Below, in pieces: positions 5,608-11,868 of a DNA stretch of 11,868 bases. The position numbers were made by a program, and so were the translations under genes. Numbering within the stretch: position 1 is the stretch's first letter; each line of letters starts with the position of its first letter. The DNA comes from DTKY01 sp037440765 (lineage in GTDB: Bacteria; Acidobacteriota; Terriglobia; Bryobacterales; Bryobacteraceae). Under the pieces are notes generated by a model. That model was not told where the DNA came from. It saw nothing but the letters and a program-made list of their open reading frames with translations, and searched no databases. The DNA lies in the NCBI GenBank assembly GCA_037440765.1, contig JBBITL010000109.1:1-11868 (forward strand). The letters run 5' to 3'.

Positions 5608-6539
5608 GACGATTCACCCCCGATCAGATACTTGTACAGCGCGTCCACGCTCTCGTCGGCCGGCGCCACGCTCTCAATCGGGTGCCCGTTCAGCGCAATG
5701 CGCGTCAGGGCTGCGGAGAACGCCTCGCGGCTGCGCGTGTGCACCAGCAGTCCCTGCCGGTCCTCGCTCAGCCGGACTTCGGTTACGTGGTCTTCTTTGA
5801 ACAGAACGGAGGCGACGCCGGAGGCGTCCTTCGCCCTCACCAGGAACTGGGCCGGGTGCTCGCGCATCTCTTCGCGCACGCTCCGGATCTGGCCCTCGGC
5901 CGCGATCATGCCGTTGGCGATCAGGATCACCTGGTCCGAGATGATGTCCACCTCCTGGAGGACGTGGCTGGAGAGGATCACATGACGGCCCCGTTGGGCT
6001 TCGCCGCGGAACATCTCGATGGTTTCGGCCCGCACCAGCGGATCGAGGCCGTTGAGCGGCTCGTCCAGGATCAAAACCTCCGGGTCGTGGGCGAGGGCCT
6101 GGGCCAGCCGCACGCGCTGGCGCATGCCCTTGGAGTAGCCGGCCACCTTGCGGTGGGCCGCTTCGCCGAGGCCGACGCGCTGCAAGGACTGCGAGGCCAG
6201 CTCCGCGGCCCTCGCGCGGGAGTGCCCGTGCAGCGCCAGGAGCGACGAGATGAACTCGAAGCCGGTCATCCCGCGCGGCGCGGCGTCGTACTGGGTGGCG
6301 TAACCGGTGATGCGCATGAGGCGCTCGGGCTCCTGCGGAGGGATCCCGCGCACCCGGATCGAGCCGCGATCCGGGTGGATGAGGCCGGCCATCAGGTTCA
6401 TCAGCGTGGTCTTGCCCGACCCGTTGGGACCCACCAGGCTGGTGATGCCTGGAGGAATCCGGAGCGAGACCCGGTTGACGCCCAGCACGTCGCCGTAGAA
6501 CTTGGAGACGTCCTCCAGGATGACCTCGGCGCCGTTCAA
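5604..6539 (-). CDS. ABC transporter ATP-binding protein (second module)
   Basis: This 311-residue ATPase should power the permease encoded directly after it. It has Walker A GPNGSGKTT (37-45), Q-loop Q83 in ATQYD, signature YSKGMRQ (135-141), Walker B VLILDE (155-160), D-loop GLDP and H-loop H192 (SSH). All catalytic residues are present. The C-terminal part (about 230-311) is a mixed alpha/beta regulatory extension, as in other ABC-2 exporter ATPases. It starts at a TTG that overlaps the stop of the upstream permease (TTGA), supported by a GGAGGT site 6 nt away. Its 3' end overlaps the next ATG (ATGA). Coupled translation with both neighbours is expected. Confidence 0.95.
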   Translation of the reverse strand: MNGAEVILEDVSKFYGDVLGVNRVSLRIPPGITSLVGPNGSGKTTLMNLMAGLIHPDRGSIRVRGIPPQEPERLMRITGYATQYDAAPRGMTGFEFISSLLALHGHSRARAAELASQSLQRVGLGEAAHRKVAGYSKGMRQRVRLAQALAHDPEVLILDEPLNGLDPLVRAETIEMFRGEAQRGRHVILSSHVLQEVDIISDQVILIANGMIAAEGQIRSVREEMREHPAQFLVRAKDASGVASVLFKEDHVTEVRLSEDRQGLLVHTRSREAFSAALTRIALNGHPIESVAPADESVDALYKYLIGGESS

Positions 6540-7396
6540 GAGACCACCTCCACCGGACGCAGCTTGCGTTCCAGTACACAGGCCAGAAGGACAGCCATCA
6601 CCACCAGGGCCAGTCCGCAGGCCAGCGGACCCGGCCCCTCCAGAGCCTCAACCCCCAACAGCGCGCGCCAGATACGGTACATCGCGTTGCCCGGGTCCAT
6701 CAGCACGCTCCACTCGACGCGCAGGATCTGGCGGATGATCTGAGCCGCGCCGGTCAGCACGAAGAAGAAGCTGAGCACAAGCGCGCCGGCTATGATGCGC
6801 CACCGCACCAGGGCCGAACTGGCGAGCGCGACCAGGCCCACCAGCAGGATCCAGGCCACGAATCCCAGGAGAATCCCGGCCCCCAGCCTCCAGTTGGCCG
6901 CCAACCAGCCCCAGCCCGCCATGCCGGATTGCATGGCGAACAGCAGCAGGCCCGGAATCCAGGTGACGGGCGAGAGCAGACCCACCAGCACCAGCAAGCG
7001 CCCCATAACGTAGTCCAGCCGGGAGAGCGGGCGGCTCAGGTAGAGGGGCAGGGCATTGTTCGCGAGATCCGGCGCCACCAGCCCGGGCCCGGCCAAAGCC
7101 GCCAGGATCACCGCCGCCGCCGCCTGCGTGTTCATGAAGACCAGGAAGAAGTTGCCGTTCACCTGGAGGAAAGCCACGAAACCTCCGTCGAGGCCCTGGA
7201 GCAGATCCGCGCGGTTCGACATGTAGACGAACACCGCGCAGGCCAGCGGCCAGAAGAACGAGGCCAGCATCACCAGCACCACCAGCCGCTGCTCCATGAG
7301 CCGCTTCCAGGCGTGGCGGGGGAAGGCGAGCATCCGGTCGCGGTGCGGCGTCTTCACGCCCGTGTAGCGCTGGTAGCCGCGCTTATAGACCGCCAT
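6536..7396 (-). CDS. ABC-2 type permease (first module)
   Basis: This 286-residue polytopic protein has predicted TM helices at about 38-59, 84-106, 131-155, 170-194, 198-219 and 256-275. The segment LANNALPLYLSRPLSRLDYVMGR (111-133) is the ABC-2 coupling region found in acidobacterial export permeases. It overlaps the ATPase gene before it by 14 nt and the ATPase gene after it by 4 nt. It differs from the second permease in length and lacks the BamE-like insertion, so the two modules are not simple tandem copies. It most likely pairs with the ATPase at 7383-8381, although a mixed complex with the second pair is possible. The substrate is unknown. Confidence 0.88.
   Translation of the reverse strand: MAVYKRGYQRYTGVKTPHRDRMLAFPRHAWKRLMEQRLVVLVMLASFFWPLACAVFVYMSNRADLLQGLDGGFVAFLQVNGNFFLVFMNTQAAAAVILAALAGPGLVAPDLANNALPLYLSRPLSRLDYVMGRLLVLVGLLSPVTWIPGLLLFAMQSGMAGWGWLAANWRLGAGILLGFVAWILLVGLVALASSALVRWRIIAGALVLSFFFVLTGAAQIIRQILRVEWSVLMDPGNAMYRIWRALLGVEALEGPGPLACGLALVVMAVLLACVLERKLRPVEVVS
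6546..6551 (-). promoter_or_regulatory. Ribosome-binding site deciding the TTG start of the second ATPase
   Basis: On the minus strand GGAGGT lies 6 nt before the TTG at 6539. This supports TTG as the true start over any later ATG. Confidence 0.65.
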
Positions 7397-8381
7397 GCGT
7401 GGGGACCTCCTTCGGCGTCAGCGCCTCTTCGCCCGGAGTCCGCTGCAAGCGCCCTACTGCCTTAAGGAAGATCTCCTCCAGAGAGTCGCGGCGGTGGGTC
7501 AGCTTGTGCACGCCCAGGCCGTGCCGCGCGAGCAATGCCCAGAGCGCCTCCAGTTCGACGCCCGCCGGCATCACGACGCGCCAGCGGCCCTGTCCCTCGT
7601 TGACGCCCTCGGCTCCCTGCTCGCGCAGCGAGCCGGCCAGGTGCTTGTCGTCTCCGGTCACCTCCAGTTCGACGAAGCGCCGGTTGGCGCGGCGCTCCTC
7701 CTCGAGGTTGGCGTGATGGACCACGCGGCCGTCGTTGAGGATGACGGCTTCGTCGCAGACCTCCTCGACGTCTCCGAGCAGGTGGCTGCACAGCAGCACG
7801 ATCATCCCGTGCGCCTCCTTCATCTCGCGGATGAGAGCCAGCATGCGGCGGCGGGCCGAGGGGTCCAGGCCGTTGGTCGGCTCGTCCAGAATCAGCAACT
7901 CCGGGCCGTGGACGATGGACTGCGCGAACTTGGCCATCTGCTTCATGCCGAGCGAGTATGTCCCCAGCGTCCGGTACCGGCTCTCTCCCAGGCCGACGTG
8001 ATAGAGGACTTCGTGAGCCTTCTCGAGCGCGGCTTCCGAGGGGAGCCCGGAGATCTCGGCCAGGAGCCTGAGGAACGAAACGGCCGTCATGTTGGCGACG
8101 AAGGCGTCGGTCTCGGGCATGTAGCCGATGCGCGCCTTGACCTGGCGGGAGCCCTCCCGGCAGTCGTGGCCCAGGATGCGGGCCCGGCCGGCGGAGGGTT
8201 TATGGAATCCGAGCAGCGTGCGGATCAGGGTGGACTTGCCGGCGCCGTTCGGCCCCAGCAGGCCGATGGCCTTGCCGGCGCCGGCCGCGCCCAGCCGGCA
8301 GGAGATCTGGTGCAGAACCTCCCGCCGGCCCAGGCGGACACTGAGTCCCTCCAGCTCAATTAGTGGCGCTACCGGCTGCAT
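7383..8381 (-). CDS. ABC transporter ATP-binding protein (first module)
   Basis: This 332-residue ATPase has Walker A GPNGAGKST (43-51), signature YSLGMKQ (142-148), Walker B LLILDE (162-167), GLDP D-loop and H-loop H200 (CSH). The usual Q-loop glutamine position reads GYMPETD (86-92), with glutamate in place of glutamine. This is common in ABC-2 exporter ATPases and is not a defect. A C-terminal extension (about 230-332) carries a variable alpha/beta domain. The start ATG lies 26 nt inside the end of the anti-sigma gene, and the stop lies 14 nt inside the permease gene. This packing puts it firmly in the sigma-factor operon. It most probably pairs with the permease that follows. Confidence 0.95.
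   Translation of the reverse strand: MQPVAPLIELEGLSVRLGRREVLHQISCRLGAAGAGKAIGLLGPNGAGKSTLIRTLLGFHKPSAGRARILGHDCREGSRQVKARIGYMPETDAFVANMTAVSFLRLLAEISGLPSEAALEKAHEVLYHVGLGESRYRTLGTYSLGMKQMAKFAQSIVHGPELLILDEPTNGLDPSARRRMLALIREMKEAHGMIVLLCSHLLGDVEEVCDEAVILNDGRVVHHANLEEERRANRRFVELEVTGDDKHLAGSLREQGAEGVNEGQGRWRVVMPAGVELEALWALLARHGLGVHKLTHRRDSLEEIFLKAVGRLQRTPGEEALTPKEVPTHGGL
7405..7412 (-). promoter_or_regulatory. Canonical Shine-Dalgarno of the first permease
   Basis: On the minus strand AAGGAGGT lies 8 nt before the ATG at 7396. It is the best ribosome-binding site noticed in the window and lies inside the preceding ATPase gene. It suggests independent, strong initiation for the permease despite the overlap. 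Confidence 0.75.
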
Positions 8382-10809
8382 TCCCTGTCTGTCCCGCCCG
8401 AGACTGCCCTGCCATCATCATGGTAAGGAGCATGCTCATAAAGCGGGTACGGCTGGCGGCCTGAATTCGTTCCCTCTCTCCATTTACCACAATCAGGACC
8501 GGTTCGCGGCTCTGGAGCAGGTTCCTGGCCGCCTCGCCGCCGAAGGCCGCCAGCACGTCGGCCAGCGGGCCCTGGGTATTCAGCCAGAAGAAGCCCGACT
8601 GGTGGAGGCCGCTCGAAGCGGGCAAATGGGCCCGGAACTGAGCGGAACGGACCAGCGGCAGGCCGCCGGCGCGGGTGGCTATGGCGGCGGCCGCCAGCGC
8701 GCGGTCCGTGCTCATCACCCAGTAGCCGCGGTCGTAGGTCCAGGAAAGCGCGAGGTTGATGTTCTCAAGGCGCAGGACCGTCCAGGAGCGTCCCTCGGCC
8801 TGCTGCTGTTCGACGACGAGCCTGGGGGCGGCGCCGGCGGCCTCCTGGTTGACGTTGTCCGCCAGCTTGCGGATTGCCGACTCCAGCAGCGCGGGCTGAT
8901 TCACCTCGACGATCGCCACCCAGCCAGGCAGGGGGATGGCCGGCCGTTCGATGGCGAAGGTGAAGTCCGTGCCCAGCGCGGCGGCCATGTCCTCGCCCAC
9001 GCGGAGGCCTGCCCTGGATTCCACCTCGGCCAGCTCCTGCGGGAACTTCGGATTGAGCCGGCCTATCAGGGCCACGAGCTCGTCGAAAGCCTGCTTCGGG
9101 CTGCGGGTGGAGGCGGAGACCGCCGCCACAGCCGCGGCCGACACGTACTCGGCGCTCCCCGCCACCGCTGGTGAGGCCAGCCAGGACGCGACTCCGGTGC
9201 GGGGGCCAGTGAACGTCGCCGTGGCCTTCAGTTCGTCTGCGCCGCCCGCGGGCTGCTGTTCGAGACAAAGGTACTTCAGCTTGTCGGCCCCCAGGATGAC
9301 GGCGGCTTCGCCCGTGGCGTGCGTTGTGGAGGCGGCATCGACGACCAGCAGCACACCGGCGCCGCTGCGATAGTGTTCGGCGACCTCGGCCGCGAACGGG
9401 CTGGCGGCGCCTTGTCCCAGGCGGGCCAGGATGGAGTCGAGGTGGGCCTGGGAGTCTGAGATCACCACCAGCGTTTCCGACACACGGGCAACGCCGTGCT
9501 CGCCGGGCAACGCTTCCTTCAGCGCCTGCTCCAGGGCCGCCCGCTGTCCCGGCAGGACCTCGGCGAGGAACGCTGTAACCCCCGGGCCGGCCAGGCTCGG
9601 CTGGCGGGCGGTCACCATCGCGATTTCTTCGCCGAGCATGGGCGTCAGCTTCTGCACCCGTTCCATGATCTCCCTCAGCCGTCCCCCTTGAGCCGAGTTC
9701 CACCATTCGCGCAGCACGGCGCTGTGCGCGCTGCGCTGTCCGACCAGCTCAGTGGCATGTTGGAGCATCGGGCCGGGGTTGGGGGCGGCGAAGTACAGCA
9801 CGGAGTCGGCGGGCAGGTAACGGAGAAGCCTGGGCTGGGTGCGCGGCGCCGGCCTTACAGCGGCCGCGGCGGACTGCTCGATCCTGGCCAGTTCCCCAAG
9901 CAGTGTGTAGTACTTTTCGGCGTCTCCGCTCCAGGCCAGGGCGTGCCTGACCGGTATCCTCTCCAGCGTCTCGGCGGAGGCCGCCTGCTGGCCGCGGGTC
10001 AGCAGGCGGGTGCTCCCGGCCTGCCGTACCTGGACGGAACCGTCCACCACCGAGACCAGCGAGCCTGCCAGGCCGCTGGACACGGCGAACACGGTCCCCT
10101 TGACTGAGACGGATGTGTCGCGAGTCTCGACGCGCAGCCGGCCGCGCCGCTGCGGCACGGCCTGTACGATCACGTCGCCGCGCGCCAGTTGAATGGACTG
10201 CCCGCTCCAGGCGGCGCGGATCGACAACTCGGTCCTCTGGTTGACTTCGACCAGGGAGCCGTCGCGGAGCCGGAGCACGGCCCGCGCGCCCAGGCCGGTG
10301 CGCACGACGCCGCCTTCGCCGACGGCGCTGCCGGCGGCGAGGATTTCACCGGGCAGCCGGTACACGCTTCCGCTCACGGTTTCCACGGTGGCTCGGGGGC
10401 CGGCGGGAGCCAGCGCCGCGTCGATGCGGTCCCTTCCCGCGTACACCGCCGCCGCGGCCAGCCCGGCGGCGATGGCCCAGCGGGACCATGCCGGCAGCCT
10501 CCTGCGCGGCATCACGAGCACGGGCTCGGGCTCGTGCGAGGCCGGCTCTCCCGCCAGGGCCCGGCGGCAGGCGGGGCAACGGCTCAGGTGGTCCTCCACC
10601 AGCAGCCGCCGCGAGGCCTCCAGCCCGCCGGCTGTGTACGCCTCCAGGTCCGCCTGGAACCCGGCGCACAGCGCAGAGGCGTCCCCGGCGATCTTCTTCC
10701 AGACCCTGGCGGTGGCGGCGGCAACCTCCTCGGCTGGAGCGGTCTCTTCCCTCATTTCGTTGAGCAGTTCTTCCAGGCGATTTTCCGGCATGTCGGATTC
10801 CCCTCTCAT
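8356..10809 (-). CDS. Membrane anti-sigma factor: zf-HC2, TM, FecR and DUF3352-like domains
   Basis: This 817-residue protein follows the second sigma gene with an ATGA overlap. Cytoplasmic part: zf-HC2 zinc finger with C48, H74, C78 and C81 (HLSRCPAC), which should bind the sigma factor. One TM helix at about 107-124 follows a basic PRRR stretch. Extracytoplasmic part: a FecR domain (about 140-280), with VSGSVYRLPGEILAAGSAV, the GARAVLRLRDGSLVEV strand pair and VSVKGTVFAV. A long DUF3352-like region follows (about 328-780), opening with LLRYLPADSVLYFAAPNP and closing with LLQSREPVLIVVNGE. The tail has a methionine-rich stretch (MSMLLTMMMAG, 791-801). Most FecR anti-sigma factors are about 300-400 residues, so the large C-terminal sensor is unusual. 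An alternative ATG at 10791 has its own AGAGGGG site 8 nt upstream and would remove six residues; both starts are plausible. The signal sensed is unknown. Confidence 0.88.
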   Translation of the reverse strand: MRGESDMPENRLEELLNEMREETAPAEEVAAATARVWKKIAGDASALCAGFQADLEAYTAGGLEASRRLLVEDHLSRCPACRRALAGEPASHEPEPVLVMPRRRLPAWSRWAIAAGLAAAAVYAGRDRIDAALAPAGPRATVETVSGSVYRLPGEILAAGSAVGEGGVVRTGLGARAVLRLRDGSLVEVNQRTELSIRAAWSGQSIQLARGDVIVQAVPQRRGRLRVETRDTSVSVKGTVFAVSSGLAGSLVSVVDGSVQVRQAGSTRLLTRGQQAASAETLERIPVRHALAWSGDAEKYYTLLGELARIEQSAAAAVRPAPRTQPRLLRYLPADSVLYFAAPNPGPMLQHATELVGQRSAHSAVLREWWNSAQGGRLREIMERVQKLTPMLGEEIAMVTARQPSLAGPGVTAFLAEVLPGQRAALEQALKEALPGEHGVARVSETLVVISDSQAHLDSILARLGQGAASPFAAEVAEHYRSGAGVLLVVDAASTTHATGEAAVILGADKLKYLCLEQQPAGGADELKATATFTGPRTGVASWLASPAVAGSAEYVSAAAVAAVSASTRSPKQAFDELVALIGRLNPKFPQELAEVESRAGLRVGEDMAAALGTDFTFAIERPAIPLPGWVAIVEVNQPALLESAIRKLADNVNQEAAGAAPRLVVEQQQAEGRSWTVLRLENINLALSWTYDRGYWVMSTDRALAAAAIATRAGGLPLVRSAQFRAHLPASSGLHQSGFFWLNTQGPLADVLAAFGGEAARNLLQSREPVLIVVNGERERIQAASRTRFMSMLLTMMMAGQSRAGQTGNAAGSATN

Positions 10810-11324
10810 TGCTCGAATACCCTCTGCAACACCTGGCGTATCCGGAACAGCCGGCTGCCCACCGTGCCCCTCTCTATGCCGAACCGGCCGGCCAGTTCGT
10901 TCGACGACCAGCCCTCCAGGTACTTGAGAAGGAACAACTCGGCATCCTCGCGGTCAAGGCCGGCTATGGCCCTCCGCAGCCGCTCCTTCAGCACCGGACC
11001 GGGCTCCTGGACCGGCTGGGGGCCGATCCCATCAAGCGGCGTCTCCGAGCGGACCATCCGGCGGCGCAGCACGTCGATGGAGGCGTTGGTGGCGGCGCGG
11101 CGGAAATATGCCTCGGCCGACTGGGCATCCAGAGCGGTGTCCGGACGGTTGAGGAACCTCAGAAAGACCGTCTGAAGGACATCCTCGGCGTCGGTGGGAT
11201 TCCCGGTGATCCGGCGGGCAGTTCGGTAGACGGTTTCCGAGTACCTGTGGTAGAACTCGTCGAATCCGGGTGGTCTGGTCAACTCAACTGGTTCCGCGTG
11301 GATTGCCAGGCAATTGGTTGCCAT
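10806..11324 (-). CDS. ECF-family RNA polymerase sigma factor (second pair)
   Basis: This 172-residue group 4 sigma factor heads the six-gene operon. Region sigma2 spans about 20-92: FDEFYHRYSETVYRTARRI, the TDAEDVLQTVFLRFLNR helix and AEAYFRRAATNASIDVLRRR. Region sigma4 spans about 113-170, with LDREDAELFLLKYLEGWSSNELA and the recognition helix around IERGTVGSRLFRIRQVL. The ATG at 11324 was chosen because AGGTGAG lies 9 nt upstream. A TTG at 11345 would add seven residues, but the ribosome-binding site would then be inside the gene. The stop overlaps the anti-sigma ATG by 4 nt, so the pair is coupled. Regulation by the FecR-type membrane anti-sigma factor and positive autoregulation are expected for this family. 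The CRP-like palindrome at its start suggests a further input. Confidence 0.92.
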   Translation of the reverse strand: MATNCLAIHAEPVELTRPPGFDEFYHRYSETVYRTARRITGNPTDAEDVLQTVFLRFLNRPDTALDAQSAEAYFRRAATNASIDVLRRRMVRSETPLDGIGPQPVQEPGPVLKERLRRAIAGLDREDAELFLLKYLEGWSSNELAGRFGIERGTVGSRLFRIRQVLQRVFEQ

Positions 11325-11339
11325 GTGAGTGCTCTCACC
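11324..11339. promoter_or_regulatory. CRP-like palindrome and possible hairpin at the start of the second sigma gene
   Basis: Plus-strand TGTGA-GTGCTC-TCACC matches TGTGA-N6-TCACA at 9 of 10 positions and touches the sigma start codon. The arms GTGAG (11325-11329) and CTCAC (11334-11338) also form a 5-bp hairpin with a 4-nt loop in the mRNA. The hairpin contains most of the AGGTGAG ribosome-binding site. Protein binding here would block transcription or elongation; the hairpin could mask translation. Both are inference. Confidence 0.4.
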
Positions 11340-11442
11340 TGGCAATACGCAGCCCGACGACGATTATTCCATGCCGGGAGGAAAAATGGGAACGGCCAGC
11401 CCGCTCGCTTACGAGTGTGCGTGAAAAGTCGCCGGGGCAGGG

Positions 11443-11462
11443 CACCCAAACCGGGATGGGTG
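11443..11462 (+). repeat. Inverted repeat CACCCA-N8-TGGGTG upstream of the transposase
   Basis: Six-bp arms (11443-11448 and 11457-11462) with an 8-nt loop end 15 nt before the transposase ATG. A hairpin here would form in transcripts entering from outside and could limit transposase translation, as in some insertion sequences. It may also be a subterminal transposase binding site. Sequence alone does not decide. Confidence 0.35.
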
Positions 11463-11477
11463 ACGCTTTAGACAATA

Positions 11478-11868
11478 ATGGGCAAGTACATTTGCCACAC
11501 ACCGGAGCAAGACTGGCTGCTGCCGCCGCGGGTCGATGAGGAATCGGGGGCAGAGCATCTGGTGTTCTTCCTGCATCAGACGGTCGAGCGGCTTGATCTG
11601 AGCGCCTTCGAAAGGCTGTGTAGCGACGGCGGTCGACCGGCCTATGCGCCGCAGATGCTGGTGAAGGTGTGGTTGTACGCCTGCGCCACCGGGGTGATCT
11701 CGTCACGGCGGCTGGAGCGGCGCCTCCGGGAGGACCTGGGCTTCCGCTTTCTGGCCGGGAATCTCAAACCCGGCCACTGGACGCTGAACGAGTTCCGCCG
11801 GCGCCACCCGCGGGCGCTCAAACAGCAGCGCGGCATGCGGCAGTTCCTCTGCCGTGGGCTGGCCGCGG
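11478..11868 (+). CDS. IS1182-like transposase, N-terminal part (runs off window)
   Basis: An open frame of 130 codons begins at ATG 11478 and has no stop before the window ends. It translates to the N-terminal DUF772 region of IS1182-family (DDE) transposases. Recognisable blocks are YICHTPEQDWLLPPRVDE near the start, HQTVERLDLSAFERL (34-48), GRPAYAPQMLVKVWLYACAT (52-71), GVISSRRLERRLREDLGFRF (72-91) and LAGNLKPGHWTLNEFRRRH (92-110). The catalytic DDE residues would lie further right and are not visible, so activity cannot be judged. No Shine-Dalgarno sequence is close to the ATG, as is common for transposases. Its start is divergent from the second sigma operon, with a gap of about 150 nt. 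Confidence 0.88.
   Translation, partial: MGKYICHTPEQDWLLPPRVDEESGAEHLVFFLHQTVERLDLSAFERLCSDGGRPAYAPQMLVKVWLYACATGVISSRRLERRLREDLGFRFLAGNLKPGHWTLNEFRRRHPRALKQQRGMRQFLCRGLAA

Larger units (their letters stand above)
11443..11868 (+). mobile_element. Left part of an IS1182-like insertion sequence (truncated by window)
   Basis: The transposase reading rightward from 11478 marks this as the start of an insertion sequence. The exact left end cannot be fixed because the right terminal repeat and the target duplication lie outside the window. It is probably somewhere between 11390 and 11445. A small palindrome CTCG-CTTA-CGAG at 11404-11415 lies in this interval; IS1182-type elements often insert at or near inverted repeats, so it could be the target. 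The region 11340-11442 holds no gene. Confidence 0.5.

Noticed and set aside
8128..9174. A 348-codon plus-strand frame over the ATPase/anti-sigma junction
   Set aside because: It is antisense to two genes with clear domains and shows no motif of its own.
11344..11370. ECF-like promoter on the minus strand (GGAATA, 15 nt, CGTATT) before the second sigma gene
   Set aside because: The predicted transcript start would fall inside the ribosome-binding site of the ATG at 11324, and the match to a GGAAC-type -35 is weak.
1..11868. CRISPR array, tRNA, rRNA or riboswitch
   Set aside because: Reading through the window showed no regularly spaced repeats, no cloverleaf-like tRNA consensus (GGTTCGAATCC-type arm) and no rRNA stretches.

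Overview
The window is GC-rich bacterial DNA with tightly packed, overlapping genes. The gene families suggest an Acidobacteriota genome of the Bryobacter/Solibacter type. These families are a membrane-anchored PD40 (TolB-like) propeller, a carboxypeptidase-regulatory-like domain fused to TPR repeats, two ECF sigma/anti-sigma pairs, ABC-2 exporters and an IS1182-like transposase. This assignment is inferred from gene content only; no rRNA or other marker gene is present.

Layout. At 1-34 the first codons of a leftward gene are visible. At 153-1139 (minus) lies a membrane-anchored beta-propeller protein. Divergent from it, on the plus strand, is a compact cluster: an ECF sigma factor (1220-1843), a soluble zinc-binding anti-sigma factor overlapping it by 4 nt (1840-2124), a NapH/YccM-like polytopic membrane protein with two 4Fe-4S clusters (2175-3191), a secreted TPR protein (3210-4163) and a very small NtrC-like protein made of the start of a receiver domain and a Fis-type HTH (4241-4555). 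The 77-nt gap before this last gene holds a sigma54-like promoter and two inverted repeats.

On the minus strand, reading from 11324 down to 4540, is a six-gene operon in which every gene overlaps the next by 4 to 26 nt. It encodes an ECF sigma factor, an 817-residue membrane anti-sigma factor (zinc finger, one TM helix, FecR domain, large DUF3352-like domain), then two ABC-2 modules: ATPase, permease, ATPase, permease. The last permease carries a BamE-like domain between its first two TM helices. The likely logic is that an envelope signal is sensed by the large extracytoplasmic part of the anti-sigma factor, the sigma factor is released, and the two exporters are expressed.

Two palindromes of the CRP type (TGTGA-N6-TCAC) occur. 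One lies between the first anti-sigma gene and the Fe-S protein gene. The other touches the start codon of the second sigma factor. A scan by eye found no other GTGA-N6-TCAC in the window, so both ECF clusters could answer to one CRP/FNR-family regulator. The right edge (11478 on) is the 5' part of an IS1182-like transposase that runs off the window. No tRNA, rRNA, CRISPR array or convincing rho-independent terminator was seen.
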